Shown piece by piece: positions 10,816 to 21,853 of a DNA stretch of 64,000 nt. The stretch comes from Rahnella inusitata (lineage in GTDB: Bacteria > Pseudomonadota > Gammaproteobacteria > Enterobacterales > Enterobacteriaceae), in the NCBI RefSeq assembly GCF_003263515.1, contig NZ_JYDE01000015.1:124001-188000 (forward strand), in the 5' to 3' direction. Below the pieces are notes generated by a model. The model was not told the origin of the DNA and searched no databases. It saw only the letters and a list, made by a program, of their open reading frames with translations. Numbering within the stretch: the first letter of the stretch is position 1; each line of letters starts with the position of its first letter. A program made the position numbers and the translations under genes.

Positions 10816-11775
10816 ATGGATCTCACCCAGTTGCGAATGTTTTGCTGCGTGGCAGAAACCGGATCGCTTGCGCGCGCGGCGGAGCAGTTACACCGCGTGC
10901 CGTCGAACCTGACGACCCGCCTGCGCCAGCTCGAACTCGAACTGGGCACGGATTTGTTCATCCGCGAGAAACAACGCATTCGCCTTTCTGCGATGGGCCA
11001 TAACTTCCTTAATTACGCCGAGCGCATTCTGGCGCTGAGCGATGAAGCAATGAGCATCACCCACGCGGGCGAACCGGCCGGGAATTTCGCGCTGGGATCG
11101 ATGGAAAGCACAGCCGCGACGCGTCTTCCTTCGCTGCTCGCCGCCTATCATCAGGCGTTTCCGCAAGTGGCGCTCTCACTGGTCACCGGTACCTCCGGCG
11201 AAATCATCGACAGCGTGCGGGCCGGTCGTCTTGCAGCGGCGCTGGTGGATGCTCCGATCGATTTTGACGATCTCAATGGTTGCATCTCCTACCGCGAGCG
11301 CATGGTGGTGATCAGCCCGCTCAATGAATCACCGCTTGAACCGCCCGCCGGGCGCAGCGGCCACACCGTTTTTGCCTTCCGCCCGAGCTGTTCCTATCGC
11401 CAGCGTTTACAGGCGTGGATTAAACAGATGAACGTTCCGGTGGCCAACACCATGGAGATTCAGTCCTACCACTCCATGATGGCGTGCGTCGCCAGCGGTG
11501 CGGGGATCGCTATGGTTCCGCGCTCGGTGCTTGAGCAACTGCCTGGTCACGAACGGGTCCAAATCCACGAAATCCCGGAGGAATTTGCCGATACCGCCAC
11601 CTGGCTTATCTGGCGTCGGGATGCATTCAGCCCCAACGTCCGGGCGCTGAAAGAACAGATCATTGTCCAAAATGACGGCGTGATCCCGTTACTCAAACAC
11701 CCTCTGTCCCCCGAAGAAGTGGATTTGATGCACGACACTAAATCCATCCGTACCGATATTCATTTTAACCCGTAA
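10816..11775 (+). CDS. LysR regulator, PtrR/YneJ-like
   Basis: LysR-type transcription factor of 319 residues. The N-terminal winged HTH reads [33 protein letters not shown]..., and the effector domain includes the [32 protein letters not shown] and [19 protein letters not shown] segments that typify the YneJ (PtrR) subgroup. That subgroup's E. coli member controls putrescine-related genes; the ligand here is unknown. It is divergent from the MFS gene and its stop lies 11 bp before the fghA ATG, so it probably forms an operon with fghA. About 28 residues at the C-terminus extend beyond the usual LysR end. Confidence 0.88.
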   Translation: MDLTQLRMFCCVAETGSLARAAEQLHRVPSNLTTRLRQLELELGTDLFIREKQRIRLSAMGHNFLNYAERILALSDEAMSITHAGEPAGNFALGSMESTAATRLPSLLAAYHQAFPQVALSLVTGTSGEIIDSVRAGRLAAALVDAPIDFDDLNGCISYRERMVVISPLNESPLEPPAGRSGHTVFAFRPSCSYRQRLQAWIKQMNVPVANTMEIQSYHSMMACVASGAGIAMVPRSVLEQLPGHERVQIHEIPEEFADTATWLIWRRDAFSPNVRALKEQIIVQNDGVIPLLKHPLSPEEVDLMHDTKSIRTDIHFNP

Positions 11776-11786
11776 GGAAAGTGTTG

Positions 11787-12644
11787 ATGAGCAGCTCGAT
11801 TGAACTACTCGAAGAGCACCGGATGTTTGGCGGCTGGCAGCAGCGCTACCGTCATACCTCGGCAAGCCTGAACTGCAGCATGACGTTCAGTATTTATCTG
11901 CCACCGGCAAAAGATGACACCCCACCGCCGGTGCTGTACTGGCTGTCAGGTCTCACCTGTAATGATGAAAACTTCACGACCAAAGCCGGTGCGCAGCGCG
12001 TCGCCGCCGAACTCGGTTTGGTGCTGGTGATGCCGGATACCAGTCCGCGCGGTGAAGGCGTCGCTAACGATGACGGTTACGATCTCGGTCAGGGCGCAGG
12101 TTTTTACCTCAACGCCACCCAGGCTCCATGGGCGGCACATTACCGGATGTACGATTATCTGGTGGATGAACTGCCAGCGCTTATCAACGGTCATTTCAAG
12201 GTCAGCGATCGCCAGTCGATCTCCGGCCACTCGATGGGCGGCCACGGCGCGCTGATGCTGGCGTTACGTAATCCCCAGCGTTTTCGTTCGGTGTCTGCCT
12301 TCGCGCCGATAGTCAATCCGGCACAGGTTCCCTGGGGGCGTAAAGCGTTCAGTGCGTATCTGGGTGATGACGAAAGTCAGTGGCTGCAATACGACAGCTG
12401 TCACCTGCTGAGTTCGCTGCCTGCGGATCAGACTCCGTTCCCGATTTTAATCGATCAGGGTGATGGCGATCAGTTCCTGGCGGATCAGCTTCAGCCGTCA
12501 AAACTGGCAGAAATCGCCCGCCAGCGCGGCTGGCCGGTGACGCTTCGCGCGCAGCCGGGATACGATCACAGTTACTTTACGATTGCGTCGTTTGTGGAAG
12601 AACATTTACGGTTCCACTCGGGGTATTTGCACCCGAAGGCATGA
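11787..12644 (+). CDS. fghA: S-formylglutathione hydrolase
   Basis: Serine hydrolase (esterase D family) that cleaves S-formylglutathione to formate and glutathione in formaldehyde detoxification; YeiG is the E. coli counterpart at this locus. Start at the ATG 11787, with AAGGAA seven bases upstream; an in-frame GTG at 11781 is less likely. Length is 285 residues. Seen: [24 protein letters not shown], nucleophile Ser in [11 protein letters not shown], the acid region [11 protein letters not shown] and catalytic His in GYDHSYFTI. No glutathione-dependent formaldehyde dehydrogenase lies nearby in the window. It is tightly linked behind a LysR gene. Confidence 0.96.
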   Translation: MSSSIELLEEHRMFGGWQQRYRHTSASLNCSMTFSIYLPPAKDDTPPPVLYWLSGLTCNDENFTTKAGAQRVAAELGLVLVMPDTSPRGEGVANDDGYDLGQGAGFYLNATQAPWAAHYRMYDYLVDELPALINGHFKVSDRQSISGHSMGGHGALMLALRNPQRFRSVSAFAPIVNPAQVPWGRKAFSAYLGDDESQWLQYDSCHLLSSLPADQTPFPILIDQGDGDQFLADQLQPSKLAEIARQRGWPVTLRAQPGYDHSYFTIASFVEEHLRFHSGYLHPKA

Positions 12645-12680
12645 GCCTTTAAGCTCCACCCTTTCCCCTTGAGGGACCGC

Positions 12681-12708
12681 GAAGCCCGATGAGTTATAAT
12701 CGGGCTTC
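12681..12708 (+). terminator. Hairpin after fghA, possible terminator
   Basis: Perfect 10-bp stem GAAGCCCGAT/ATCGGGCTTC with an 8-nt loop, 36 bp after fghA. Only a weak T content follows, so the terminator call is moderate. Confidence 0.5.
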
Positions 12709-12805
12709 TGCATTAGGAGTGAACTAACGCTCACTCAATATAAAATAATCATCCATATTCCTCGTTCCAAACAACCGACGGAATATGGGGGATTCTCCCC
12801 AAACG

Positions 12806-13738
12806 CTAACTTTTCAATTTCGGATCCAGCGCATCCCGCAATCCATCCCCCAGCAAATTAAACGCCAGTACAGTCAGGAAAATCGCCAGACTGGGGAAGA
12901 TCGCCACATGCGGAGCCATCACCATATCGGCACGCGCCTCATTGAGCATCGCCCCCCACTCCGGTGTCGGCGGCTGGGCGCCCATGCCGAGGAACGACAG
13001 GCTCGCAGCGGTGATGATTGACGTCCCGATACGCATGGTGAAATACACCACGATCGAGGACAACGTACCCGGCAGGATATGCCGGAACAAAATTGTGGTG
13101 TCGGACGCACCGATGCTTCGGGCGGATTCGATGTAGGTTTGTTGCTTAAGCACCAGCGTGTTGCCGCGTACCAGCCGCGCGAACGCCGGAATGCTGAAGA
13201 TGGCGACGGCGATGATAACGTTCGACATGCCGTTGCCCATCACGGCGACGACGGCGATTGCCAGCAGGATGCCAGGGAAGGCAAACAGGACGTCGCAGAT
13301 GCGCATGGTGATGCGATCCCACCAGCCTTCGTAATATCCCGCCAGCAACCCGAAGACCGTGCCGATGGCTGCGCCAAGGACGACCGAGAGCACCCCGGCG
13401 GTCAGTGAGATACGGGTGCCCATCAGGATACGGCTGAAAATATCACGCCCGAGAGAATCCACTCCGAGCCAGTGCATCATCGACGGGCCTTCGTTCAGAC
13501 GGTCGTAATCGAAATAGTTTTCCGGATCAAACGGCACCAGCCACGGCGCGAAAATCGCGGCGGCTATCAGCAGCAGGATAAAAGCGCCCGCAATCATCGC
13601 AATATGCTGCCTGCGAAAACGACGCCAGAACGCCTTCCACGGTGTCCTTACCGCCTGTGATGTAGCAGTTTCTGCCGTCACCATCGGCAGACCTGCGAGT
13701 ACGGCATTTCGCCGCCAGTTTTTCATGCGTTTGCTCAC
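12806..13738 (-). CDS. gsiD: Glutathione ABC transporter permease GsiD
   Basis: Second inner-membrane permease of the Gsi glutathione importer (peptide/nickel class). The 310-residue protein (E. coli 303) has an N-terminal tail with the OppC_N region [19 protein letters not shown] and about six membrane spans. The permease signature lies in [24 protein letters not shown], the EAA loop that contacts the ATPase. The start codon overlaps the gsiC stop by 4 bp, showing translational coupling. It is the last gene of iaaA-gsiABCD. Confidence 0.95.
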   Translation of the reverse strand: MSKRMKNWRRNAVLAGLPMVTAETATSQAVRTPWKAFWRRFRRQHIAMIAGAFILLLIAAAIFAPWLVPFDPENYFDYDRLNEGPSMMHWLGVDSLGRDIFSRILMGTRISLTAGVLSVVLGAAIGTVFGLLAGYYEGWWDRITMRICDVLFAFPGILLAIAVVAVMGNGMSNVIIAVAIFSIPAFARLVRGNTLVLKQQTYIESARSIGASDTTILFRHILPGTLSSIVVYFTMRIGTSIITAASLSFLGMGAQPPTPEWGAMLNEARADMVMAPHVAIFPSLAIFLTVLAFNLLGDGLRDALDPKLKS

Positions 13739-14655
13739 TTGTATCGGATGGAAGGGTTAATCACGGCGTACAGCATGTCCACCAGCAGGTTGATCAGGAT
13801 GAACTCCAGCGAAAACAGCAGCACTTCGGCCTGAATCACCGGGTAATCGCGCATCTCGACCGAATCCACCAACAACCGCCCTAACCCCGGCCAGTTAAAG
13901 ACTTTTTCGACCACAATCGAGCCGCCGAGCAGGAACCCAAACTGTAAGCCCATCATGGTCACCACCGGGATCATCGCGTTACGCAGGCCATGTTTTATCA
14001 CCACCATGCCTTCGTGAACGCCCTTCGCCCGCGCGGTGCGCATGTAATCCTCCTGCATGACCTCGACAAAAGAGGCGCGGGTAAAGCGTGCCATGATCGC
14101 CGCCACGGCCGCACCCAGCGTGACAGATGGCAGAATGTAATGCTGCCAGCTGTCGGCGCCCACGGTCGGCAACCAACCAAGCTGGACGGAGAACACCTGC
14201 ATAAGCAACATGCCGAGAGCAAAAGCGGGAAAGGAGATACCGGAAACGGCGAGCGCCATGCCGAGACGATCCGGCCAGCGGTTGCGCCAGACGGCTGACA
14301 CTACGCCGATCACCAGCCCGAAAATCACCGACCACACCATGCTGGTCAGCGTCAGCCAGAAAGTCGGCATAAAGCGGGAACTGATTTCATCGATGACCGG
14401 ACGTTTCGACACCATCGAATGACCGAAATCGCCGGTCAGCGCATTGCCAAAGAAGGTGAGGAACTGCTGATACAGCGGCTTATCCAGCCCCAGGTCCTGA
14501 CGCACCAGCGCCACAACGCTGGCATCGGCGTCCTGACCGGCCATCAGCCGCGCCGGGTCGCCCGGTAAAAGATGCACAAACAAAAAGACCAGCACGGCCA
14601 CAATCAGCAGTGTCGGGATCAATCCAAGCAGTCGTTTTAGAAAATAATTAAGCAT
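13735..14655 (-). CDS. gsiC: Glutathione ABC transporter permease GsiC
   Basis: First permease of the glutathione importer. With the start at 14655 ([19 protein letters not shown]) it has 306 residues, the same as E. coli GsiC; the open frame runs 18 codons further upstream but without family support, and the ribosome site is weak at either start. Seen: N-terminal DppB-type [23 protein letters not shown], the EAA loop [29 protein letters not shown] and about six membrane spans. It overlaps gsiD by 4 bp. Confidence 0.95.
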   Translation of the reverse strand: MLNYFLKRLLGLIPTLLIVAVLVFLFVHLLPGDPARLMAGQDADASVVALVRQDLGLDKPLYQQFLTFFGNALTGDFGHSMVSKRPVIDEISSRFMPTFWLTLTSMVWSVIFGLVIGVVSAVWRNRWPDRLGMALAVSGISFPAFALGMLLMQVFSVQLGWLPTVGADSWQHYILPSVTLGAAVAAIMARFTRASFVEVMQEDYMRTARAKGVHEGMVVIKHGLRNAMIPVVTMMGLQFGFLLGGSIVVEKVFNWPGLGRLLVDSVEMRDYPVIQAEVLLFSLEFILINLLVDMLYAVINPSIRYK

Positions 14656-14764
14656 GATTCGCTGTCTGTGATTGCACGATACGATATCCATGTTCCGTCG
14701 CAGGAACACACGAGTTCAGGGCGCGCAGCTAACCTGCTTCACGCCCTGAAAACTTCATCGCGTA

Positions 14765-16321
14765 TTATTTCACATCCGCTTCATCAAAACTGAACGCGGT
14801 ATCCGGCATCACATAGAAACCGCTCAGACGTTTGTTTTTCGCTGACACCAGACGTTCGGTCACTAAGAAGGCCCACGGCGCGTCGGTCCAGATTTGTTTC
14901 TGGGCATCGGCGTACAGTTTGGCTTTCTCGGCTTTGTCGGTGGTTTTCAGCGCGTCGGTCAGGTCTTTATCCACCTGCGCATTGCTGTAAAACGCCGTGC
15001 CGAATTGTTTAGGCGGAGCCGCCTGGGTGGAGAACAGCGGTGACAGCGCCCAGTCAGCTTCGCCCGTTGAGGCAGACCAGCCGGTGTAGAACATGCGCAC
15101 ACCCGCCTCTTTCTGCCCGACGTTCTCAACCTGCGCCGCACGCTGCGCAGCATCCATGGCAGTCACGTTCACTTTGATACCCACCTGCGCCAGTTGCTGC
15201 TGGGTAAACTGCAAAACTTTCTGCGCGGTGCTGTTGTTATGCGACGACCACAGTGTGGTGGTGAAACCATCCGGATAGCCCGCTTCTTTCAGCAACGCTT
15301 TGGCTTTGGCCGGATCGTAAGGCCAGGGTTTGAATTTCGCAGCGTACTCAATACCCTGTGGCAATGGCCCTTCGGACGGTACGGCATAACCGGCAAACGC
15401 CACTTTGATCAACGCATCTTTGTTGATGGCGTAGTTGATTGCCTCACGCACCTTGACGTTATCAAACGGCTTTTGCGTGACGTTCAGGCTGATGTAGCGA
15501 TGCAGGATCGAGGGTGCGGTAACCAGATCCAGCTTCGGATTTTTCTCCAGCAAGGCGGCCTGCTCGTAAGGCACCGGGAAGGCGAAATCCGCTTCGCCGG
15601 TTTGCAGCATTGCCGCGCGGGTATTGTTGTCTACCACCGGACGCCAGGTAATGGTGTCGAGTTTGGTTTCGTCTTTCTTCCAGTAGCCATCGAATTTCTT
15701 CACTTTCACGAAGTCAGTCTGGTTCCACTGTTCCAGCGTATACGGGCCGGTGCCGACCGGATGGAAACCAATCTCTTTGCCGTATTTGGTCAGCGCCGCC
15801 GGAGAGATAATCACCGCAGACGGGTGCGCCAGAATATTGATGAACGCCGAGAACGGTTCTTTCAGGGTGATTTTCACCGTGGTGTCATCCACCGCTTCGG
15901 TGCTGGCGATATTTTTGAACAGGTTATAACGCTTCAGATGGCTGTCCGGGTTGCTGGCGCGGTCAAAGTTAACCTTCACCGCAGCGGCGTTGAAATCGGT
16001 GCCGTCCTGGAACTTAATGCCCGGATGCAGTTTGATGGTGTACACCAGACCGTCTTTGCTTACCGTGTAGCTATCCGCCAGCACGTTCTCCAGCTTCATA
16101 TTTTTATCGAAGCCGAACAGTCCCTGATAGAAGGATTTGGCCACCGCCTGCGACAGCGTGTCATTGGCGTCATAAGGATCGAGCGAGGTGAAGTTAGAGC
16201 CTACGGCGACCACGACGTCTTTGGCTGCCCACGCCGAGGCGGACGCCAGCGAACCGAAAACAGCGGCAGCGAACACGGCCTGACGGACAACGTTCTTACC
16301 TTTACGTTTCTGCTGATTCAT
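14765..16321 (-). CDS. gsiB: Glutathione-binding periplasmic protein GsiB
   Basis: Periplasmic solute-binding protein (SBP family 5) of the glutathione importer, 518 residues (E. coli 512). The signal peptide begins with [19 protein letters not shown] and ends near SAWA|AK (about residue 33). The mature part shows [39 protein letters not shown] and [20 protein letters not shown], which are typical of the DppA/GsiB group. It lies between gsiA and gsiC. A 394-codon antisense frame across it (15194-16378) is a shadow caused by GC-rich third positions. Confidence 0.96.
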   Translation of the reverse strand: MNQQKRKGKNVVRQAVFAAAVFGSLASASAWAAKDVVVAVGSNFTSLDPYDANDTLSQAVAKSFYQGLFGFDKNMKLENVLADSYTVSKDGLVYTIKLHPGIKFQDGTDFNAAAVKVNFDRASNPDSHLKRYNLFKNIASTEAVDDTTVKITLKEPFSAFINILAHPSAVIISPAALTKYGKEIGFHPVGTGPYTLEQWNQTDFVKVKKFDGYWKKDETKLDTITWRPVVDNNTRAAMLQTGEADFAFPVPYEQAALLEKNPKLDLVTAPSILHRYISLNVTQKPFDNVKVREAINYAINKDALIKVAFAGYAVPSEGPLPQGIEYAAKFKPWPYDPAKAKALLKEAGYPDGFTTTLWSSHNNSTAQKVLQFTQQQLAQVGIKVNVTAMDAAQRAAQVENVGQKEAGVRMFYTGWSASTGEADWALSPLFSTQAAPPKQFGTAFYSNAQVDKDLTDALKTTDKAEKAKLYADAQKQIWTDAPWAFLVTERLVSAKNKRLSGFYVMPDTAFSFDEADVK

Positions 16322-16391
16322 GTCAGTTCCTTTTCCTGTCTTACCCGTTTGTCTTACAAGATTGACCGTTCAAAATGAGCGGCCACAAAAA

Positions 16392-18260
16392 TCAGTACAC
16401 ACCGGCAATCGCGTGCCGTGCCACAAAATGTCCTTCCGCCACTTGTACCAGCGGGGCCACGCGCGGTTCATCGTTTAAATCGTGGATCGGGCTTGGGATT
16501 TCATCGACCAGCAGCGCCTGTTCTTTTCGCTTGTGCGCCGGATCGGCCACCGGCACCGCCGCCATCAGTTTGCGGGTATAGGCGTGCTGAGGATTTTCAA
16601 ACACTGCGCGACGCGGGCCGATTTCCACAATCTGTCCGAGATACATCACCGCCACGCGATGGCTGATACGCTCCACCACGGCCATGTCATGCGAAATAAA
16701 CAGAAAGGCCAGTCCAAATTCTTTCTGCAAATCCATGAGTAAATTAATGATTTGTGCCTGAATCGACACGTCGAGCGCCGAGACAGACTCATCGGCAATC
16801 ACCACTTTAGGATTGAGCGCCAGCGCACGCGCGATACAAATCCGCTGCCGCTGCCCGCCGGAAAATTCGTGCGGATATCGCTGCGCGTGTTCCGGCAGCA
16901 GTCCGACCTTTTCCAGCAGCCACGCTACGCGGTCTTCCGCCTCTTGGCCTTTGGCGATTTTATGCACCAATAGTGGCTCCATGATCGAATACCCCACCGT
17001 CAGGCGCGGATCGAGCGAAGCGTACGGATCCTGAAAAATGAACTGAATGTCGCGTCGCAGATGTTGCAGCGCGCTGCCGCTCACGTCGGTCAGCGGCTGG
17101 CCGTTAAAGGTGATCGTCCCGCCCTGACTCTTCACCAGCTTGAGCAACGAGCGGCCGGTGGTGGATTTTCCGCAGCCGGATTCACCGACCAGCGCCAGCG
17201 TTTCGCCAGGATGTAAATCAAAACTGACTTTTTCCACCGCGTGAATGCGTCGGGTGACGCGGTTGAAAATGCCACTGCGCAGATCAAACCGGGTGACCAG
17301 ATCTTTTACCTGCAAAATCGGCGGCGCGCCCGGCGTCAGGGTGTTTTGCACCAGTTGCGGATCGCTTTCAGACTGTTCGGGCAGAGGAAAACGCGCAGGC
17401 AGCGGTTTGCCTTTCATCGAACCGAGTTTCGGCACGGCGGCCAGCAGCGCCTGCGTGTAAGGCTGTTGCGGCGAATGGAAAATCGACGCCACGTCACCCG
17501 TTTCCACGCTGTTACCCTTGTGCATCACCAGCACGCGGTCGGCGATTTCGGCCACCACGCCCATGTCGTGGGTGATAAAAATCACCCCCATCTGCATCTC
17601 TTTTTGTAGCACGCGGATAAGCTGCAGGATTTGCGCCTGAATGGTCACATCCAGCGCGGTGGTAGGCTCATCGGCAATCAGCAGCGCAGGTTTACAAGAC
17701 AGCGCCATCGCAATCATCACGCGCTGGCGCATTCCACCGGAAAGCTGGTGGGGAAAACTGTCGAGGATATTTTTCGCTTCGGGAATGCGCACTAAATCCA
17801 GCATCCGCAGCGCTTCCGCACGGGCGGCGCGGTGATCTTTATCCTGATGCAGACGGATGGATTCGGCGATTTGCTCGCCCACCGGAAACACCGGATTGAG
17901 CGAGGTCATCGGCTCCTGAAAAATCATCGCCATATCGGCACCGCGCAGGCTGCGCATTTGCGACTGCGAGGCGGCCATCAGTTCAACAATTTCGCCGTTA
18001 CGTCGACGAAACTGCATCTCGCCCTGCGAAATCTGCCCGCCGCCCTGCTCTACCAGACGCATCAGCGCCAGCGAAGTCACCGATTTACCCGAACCCGATT
18101 CGCCTACGATCGCCAGCGTTTCGCCGCGTCGCACCTGAAAACTGAGATTATTGACTGCCGGGATCACCTGCCCCTCATGCGTGAACTGCACGCTGAGGTT
18201 GCTGACCGCCAGAACGCTCTCGGGCGGAAGGATAAGAGAGGGATTCATGACATTCTTCAT
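16392..18260 (-). CDS. gsiA: Glutathione ABC transporter dual ATPase GsiA
   Basis: Fused double ATPase that powers GsiCD, 622 residues (E. coli 623). Each half is an Opp/Dpp-type ABC domain. The first has Walker [13 protein letters not shown], signature [17 protein letters not shown] and Walker [13 protein letters not shown]. The second has [28 protein letters not shown] and [12 protein letters not shown] (Ser in place of the more usual Pro/Ala-Thr run). OppD-type C-terminal segments HPYTR-like [14 protein letters not shown] and [14 protein letters not shown] follow each domain. The start overlaps the iaaA stop as ATGA; a second in-frame ATG 12 bp later is possible. Confidence 0.96.
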   Translation of the reverse strand: MKNVMNPSLILPPESVLAVSNLSVQFTHEGQVIPAVNNLSFQVRRGETLAIVGESGSGKSVTSLALMRLVEQGGGQISQGEMQFRRRNGEIVELMAASQSQMRSLRGADMAMIFQEPMTSLNPVFPVGEQIAESIRLHQDKDHRAARAEALRMLDLVRIPEAKNILDSFPHQLSGGMRQRVMIAMALSCKPALLIADEPTTALDVTIQAQILQLIRVLQKEMQMGVIFITHDMGVVAEIADRVLVMHKGNSVETGDVASIFHSPQQPYTQALLAAVPKLGSMKGKPLPARFPLPEQSESDPQLVQNTLTPGAPPILQVKDLVTRFDLRSGIFNRVTRRIHAVEKVSFDLHPGETLALVGESGCGKSTTGRSLLKLVKSQGGTITFNGQPLTDVSGSALQHLRRDIQFIFQDPYASLDPRLTVGYSIMEPLLVHKIAKGQEAEDRVAWLLEKVGLLPEHAQRYPHEFSGGQRQRICIARALALNPKVVIADESVSALDVSIQAQIINLLMDLQKEFGLAFLFISHDMAVVERISHRVAVMYLGQIVEIGPRRAVFENPQHAYTRKLMAAVPVADPAHKRKEQALLVDEIPSPIHDLNDEPRVAPLVQVAEGHFVARHAIAGVY

Positions 18261-19258
18261 GAACGGTAGATGCTGACGCTGGGGGCATCGCCGACGCGGG
18301 CAAATCCGCGGTACATGCCTTCGCTGTTAAACGGCAGCGCCACGTTGCCAAAGCGGTCGACAGCAATCATTCCGCCGATCCCACCGAGGGGCAGCAGCTT
18401 TTCCTGCACGACCTTGTGGGTTGCTTCTTCCAGCGATAATCCGGCGTATTCGATCAGGGCCGCCACGTCATAGGCCGCCACCGTGCGCATAAACACTTCA
18501 CCGGTGCCGGTGCTGGAAATCGCCACCGTATGGTTGCTGGCGTAGCAGCCTGCGCCGATGATAGGGGAATCACCTACGCGTCCGGCCTGTTTGTTGGTCA
18601 TACCGCCAGTGGAGGTCGCCGCTGCCAGATTGCCCAGCGCGTCCATCGCCACGGCACCGACGGTGCCAAATTTGCGTTCAGGATCAAGCGGGTCGCCGCT
18701 TTGCGATGCGCCGTCGTGGTCGAGCAGCACACCACTGTCGGCGGCAATGGCCCGCTGCAACTGGTCGTAACGCTCCTGCGTAAAGAAGTATTCCGCCCCG
18801 ACCATTTCCTGTCCCTGCTCGCGGGCGAAGGTTTCTGCGCCTGCACCGGTAAACATCACGTGCGGGCTGACTTCAAGCACCTTGCGGGCGGTGAGGATCG
18901 GGTTGCGGATATGGTTGACGCAGCTGATGGCACCGGCGTCCAGCGTGCGGCCATCCATAATACAGGCGTCTAATTCGTGGGTGCCCTGATGGGTAAAAAC
19001 GGCGCCCTTTCCGGCGTTAAACAGCGGGCATTCTTCCAGTAATCGCACCGCTTCCGTCACCGCATCCAGCGCGCTGCCCCCTGCGGCAAGAATGGCCTGC
19101 CCGCTGGAAACAATGCGTTCCAGCTCGGCTAAATAATGTTGTTCTTTTTCGGCACTCATCGACGCACGGGTAATCGCCCCGGCGCCGCCATGAATCGCAA
19201 TGACCGGGCGCTTCTTGTTCGAAACGGAAGCCGCTGAATTATCAGTAGAAGAACTCAT
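18257..19258 (-). CDS. iaaA: Isoaspartyl peptidase / L-asparaginase precursor
   Basis: Ntn-hydrolase that removes isoaspartyl residues from peptides and has weak asparaginase activity. It is made as a precursor and cleaves itself before a threonine that becomes the N-terminus of the beta subunit. That site is visible as [11 protein letters not shown] (Thr about residue 199 from the ATG at 19258). Other motifs: AIHGGAGAI near the start, [23 protein letters not shown], and [20 protein letters not shown]. An alternative GTG start 6 bp upstream (19264) is possible. It is the first gene of the gsi operon, overlapping gsiA by 4 bp, so peptide import and cleavage are coupled. Confidence 0.95.
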   Translation of the reverse strand: MSSSTDNSAASVSNKKRPVIAIHGGAGAITRASMSAEKEQHYLAELERIVSSGQAILAAGGSALDAVTEAVRLLEECPLFNAGKGAVFTHQGTHELDACIMDGRTLDAGAISCVNHIRNPILTARKVLEVSPHVMFTGAGAETFAREQGQEMVGAEYFFTQERYDQLQRAIAADSGVLLDHDGASQSGDPLDPERKFGTVGAVAMDALGNLAAATSTGGMTNKQAGRVGDSPIIGAGCYASNHTVAISSTGTGEVFMRTVAAYDVAALIEYAGLSLEEATHKVVQEKLLPLGGIGGMIAVDRFGNVALPFNSEGMYRGFARVGDAPSVSIYRS

Positions 19259-19308
19259 TAGCACTGCACCCTGTGTTGTTGTATTTATGTAAAGAGAAAT
19301 GCGGACCT

Positions 19309-19344
19309 GTTTTTGACTATATTTAGCCCGCTACAGTATGTAAA
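19309..19344 (-). promoter_or_regulatory. Sigma-70 promoter of iaaA-gsiABCD
   Basis: On the minus strand, TTTACA (19339-19344) and TATAGT (19316-19321) are separated by exactly 17 bp, about 50 bp before the iaaA ATG. Confidence 0.7.
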
Positions 19345-19473
19345 GCAGAAATGTAAAACCACTGATACAGCGCTAATTGCTTAGATTGTTTGAGAAAATT
19401 AAATAAGGGGATCGAATAAACATCCAAGACAAATGACTAAATAACGGGAATAATAAACGTCCTAACCGTGGAT

Positions 19474-19510
19474 AAAAGCACCTCTGGCTAAGCTTCCTGC
19501 GGCTTTTTTT
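19474..19510 (+). promoter_or_regulatory. Terminator-like hairpin in the leader of the first tsgA-like gene
   Basis: AAAAGC (19474-19479) can pair with GCTTTT (19502-19507), with a large, partly structured loop, and runs into a T-rich tract only 15-25 bp upstream of the AGGGA ribosome site. It could be an attenuator or simply the end of a leader transcript. The stem interior is imperfect, so this is tentative. Confidence 0.35.
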
Positions 19511-19537
19511 ATATTTTTTCTTTTTAGGGATTCAGTG

Positions 19538-20737
19538 ATGGAAACTGTTTATAACCGCCGTCGGATCAATGTGATCTCCTGGCTCAGTTACTTCTTTACC
19601 GGTGGACTGGTTTCCACTCTCGGTATCGTTATCGGGCCAGTGGCAACCGCCTTCAACAAAGATCCGGGTTTCATCGGGCAAATGTTCTCCTTAATGAACA
19701 TCGGTTTATTCCTGCCAATTATGGTCAGCGGCATCCTGATGCGTAAGTTTGATCTGGGCAAACAGCTGATGACCGGCTCCTTCGTTTCCGTACTGGTGTG
19801 TATCGCGCTGTTTATCGTGCCGTCTATCACGCTGTTTGGCGTGGGTGTGTTCCTGATTGGCGCAACGGCGGGCCTGATGATGTCCATCGGCAGCTATCTG
19901 GTGGTGCGCATCAATGATGATCCGAAAAAGCGTTCGGCGAACCTGATTTTCACCGACTTCTTCTTCGCGCTTTCCGGTATGACGCTCTCACTGGTGCTGG
20001 GCTTCCTGTTCAAACATGGCGCAAGCTGGCTGGCGATGTACGGCATCATGGGCGTGCTTAGTCTCCTGATGATCCTGCTCTGCGCAGGCCAGAAATTCCC
20101 GACCGTGGCACAACCGGTAAAAACCGAGAAAAACAGCAGCGTCGCACAGGAGCCATGGGGCATTGCGGTATTCTTCCTGTGTATCGCATTGTTTGCATTC
20201 GTATTTACCGAACTGGTCTTCACGCTGTGGATGCCAAGCTGGCTGCATGAACATTTCGGCATGGAAACCGACCGCGCCGCAATTTACATCACCACCTACT
20301 GGATGGTGAAAGCGATTGGCCTGTTCCTCAACCAGTTCACCGTCCGCTTCGTGAAACTGCGCACCTTCCTGCTGGTGTCTGTCGTAGTGGGTATGGCCAG
20401 CCTGAGCGTGCTGACCACCAGCAACTCCGAGCTGATGGTGCTGATTGCGGTCGGTCTGTTTGGTTTCTGTAACTCCGGCCTGTTCTCCGGTCTGATGAGC
20501 TACGGCAGCCTGCAGGTCAAGAACTCCCCGCCAACGCTGACCTCCGCGCTGCTGACCACCAGCTCCGTCGGCACGCTGATTTTCGCGTCGTTCTCTTCTT
20601 TCATCTACAACCAGTACGGTCTGTTCTGGGCGCTGAACATCGCCACCATTTCCTACGCGTTGCTGGTGCTGATGGTGATTTTTGCCAGCCTGAAAAGTAA
20701 GGCCGAGAAGATTAACCACGAAGTTTCCGCTCACTAA
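19538..20737 (+). CDS. TsgA-like MFS transporter, paralogue 1
   Basis: Major facilitator superfamily protein related to TsgA, about 399 residues and 12 hydrophobic spans with a polar central loop near residues 185-205. Start chosen at ATG 19538, with AGGGA seven bases upstream; a GTG sits one codon earlier. Motifs include ISWLSYFFTGGLVSTLGIVIGP, MSIGSYLVVRIN, NLIFTDFFFALSGM and GFCNSGLFSGLMSYGSLQVK. It is closely similar throughout to the protein at 22697, which follows xapA. Gene order suggests nucleoside or purine-base transport, as XapB does for xanthosine in E. coli, but TsgA substrates are unknown. Not the standard chromosomal tsgA neighbourhood. Confidence 0.85.
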   Translation: METVYNRRRINVISWLSYFFTGGLVSTLGIVIGPVATAFNKDPGFIGQMFSLMNIGLFLPIMVSGILMRKFDLGKQLMTGSFVSVLVCIALFIVPSITLFGVGVFLIGATAGLMMSIGSYLVVRINDDPKKRSANLIFTDFFFALSGMTLSLVLGFLFKHGASWLAMYGIMGVLSLLMILLCAGQKFPTVAQPVKTEKNSSVAQEPWGIAVFFLCIALFAFVFTELVFTLWMPSWLHEHFGMETDRAAIYITTYWMVKAIGLFLNQFTVRFVKLRTFLLVSVVVGMASLSVLTTSNSELMVLIAVGLFGFCNSGLFSGLMSYGSLQVKNSPPTLTSALLTTSSVGTLIFASFSSFIYNQYGLFWALNIATISYALLVLMVIFASLKSKAEKINHEVSAH

Positions 20738-20773
20738 ATTCAATGCTTACAGCAGGGCTTCGGCTCTGCTGCT

Positions 20774-21694
20774 TCATCCTTCCCCGCCCAGTGAATCCAG
20801 AAAACGTGCCGCCGCCGGTGTCACCGAATCCGTCTGATAAATCGCATATAAATCGACGGGTAACCTTTCGCTCAGCGCGCAGAACCGCACGCCCGGCCAG
20901 TGGATCCGCGCGTAGCTTTCCGGCAACAGCGTGATGCCATAACCGTTTGCCACCAGCGCCAGCGCAGTTTGCGGCTCGTTCACCTGATGTTTCACCTGCG
21001 GCAGAAAGCCGTGCTGGCGGCACATCGAATAGAGATAACCGCCGAGGCTGGAGCTGTTCATCGGCATCAGAATAAAATCCTCATGCGCCAGCTCGCCCAG
21101 TACGACGCTGTTTTTAGCCGCCAGCGGATGCTGTTCTGAAATCGCCAGCGCGACGTTCTCCCGCCCCATCAGCTTGCTGGATAGCCCCTGCGGCAGTGAC
21201 ACCCTGGCTTCGCGCCAGATACCGATATCAATCCTTTGCAGTTGCAGCGCGTCGATTTGCTGCACCGGCGTCAGTTCGGTAATCGACCAGCTGATTTCCG
21301 GCGCACTTTGACCGAAGCGGTTAAGCGCAGGCATCAGCGGCCCCCACGCGGCAGTGCCGACCGTGCCGAACTGAATGTGCCCGACCTCGCCGCGCCCGAT
21401 TTTTCTCACCTGATGCAGGGAACGGTTGATGCTGTCGAGCATCAGCCCGGCTTCGCGCATAAGCGCCGCACCGGCAGGGGTCAGAGAGACGGAACGCGTG
21501 GTGCGCAGAAACAGCGGCGTGCCAAGCATCACTTCCAGTTCTTTAATGTGCAGGCTGAGCGGCGGCTGTGACATATTCAAACGCACCGCCGCCTTGCTGA
21601 AACTCAGCTCTTCCGCCACCACGCGAAAATAGTGCAAAAGTCGCAGATTTATCTGGCCGAGATCGAATACCGAGTCGGTAAAGGGTCGCGTCAT
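20774..21694 (-). CDS. LysR regulator of the xapA region
   Basis: LysR-type transcription factor, 306 residues. HTH segment: LRLLHYFRVVAEELSFSKAAVRLNMSQPPLSLHIKELE (residues about 18-55), followed by the linker and the effector domain with MGRENVALAISEQHPLA and ALVANGYGITLLPES. It is divergent from xapA with 159 bp between start codons. A 10-bp-arm inverted repeat in that gap is a probable binding site. In E. coli the analogous gene xapR lies beside xapAB, so this is likely a purine nucleoside-responsive regulator; the match to XapR itself is not close enough to name it. Confidence 0.85.
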   Translation of the reverse strand: MTRPFTDSVFDLGQINLRLLHYFRVVAEELSFSKAAVRLNMSQPPLSLHIKELEVMLGTPLFLRTTRSVSLTPAGAALMREAGLMLDSINRSLHQVRKIGRGEVGHIQFGTVGTAAWGPLMPALNRFGQSAPEISWSITELTPVQQIDALQLQRIDIGIWREARVSLPQGLSSKLMGRENVALAISEQHPLAAKNSVVLGELAHEDFILMPMNSSSLGGYLYSMCRQHGFLPQVKHQVNEPQTALALVANGYGITLLPESYARIHWPGVRFCALSERLPVDLYAIYQTDSVTPAAARFLDSLGGEG

Positions 21695-21738
21695 GTTTGT
21701 CTCCGAAACATCGATTTATCCATAAATATGAATCTGTT

Positions 21739-21765
21739 GGATTTATAGGTTTTCGCTATAAATCC
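21739..21765. promoter_or_regulatory. Inverted repeat between the LysR gene and xapA
   Basis: Perfect 10-bp arms GGATTTATAG (21739-21748) and CTATAAATCC (21756-21765), spacer of 7 bp. A further partial copy of the half-site (ATCCATAAAT) lies just upstream near 21718. The size and place suit a LysR-type operator controlling both divergent genes. Confidence 0.6.
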
Positions 21766-21853
21766 ACCAGAACATCGGTATTAGACCTGAACAGCCGCTC
21801 ACCCTAGCATTGCCAGCACCCCCTACCTACTGTGAACAATGAGAGAAGTGATC

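Noticed and set aside
15194-16378. 394-codon plus-strand frame opposite gsiB
   Set aside because: It overlaps a clear binding-protein gene, lacks domains and has the composition of a reverse-complement shadow.
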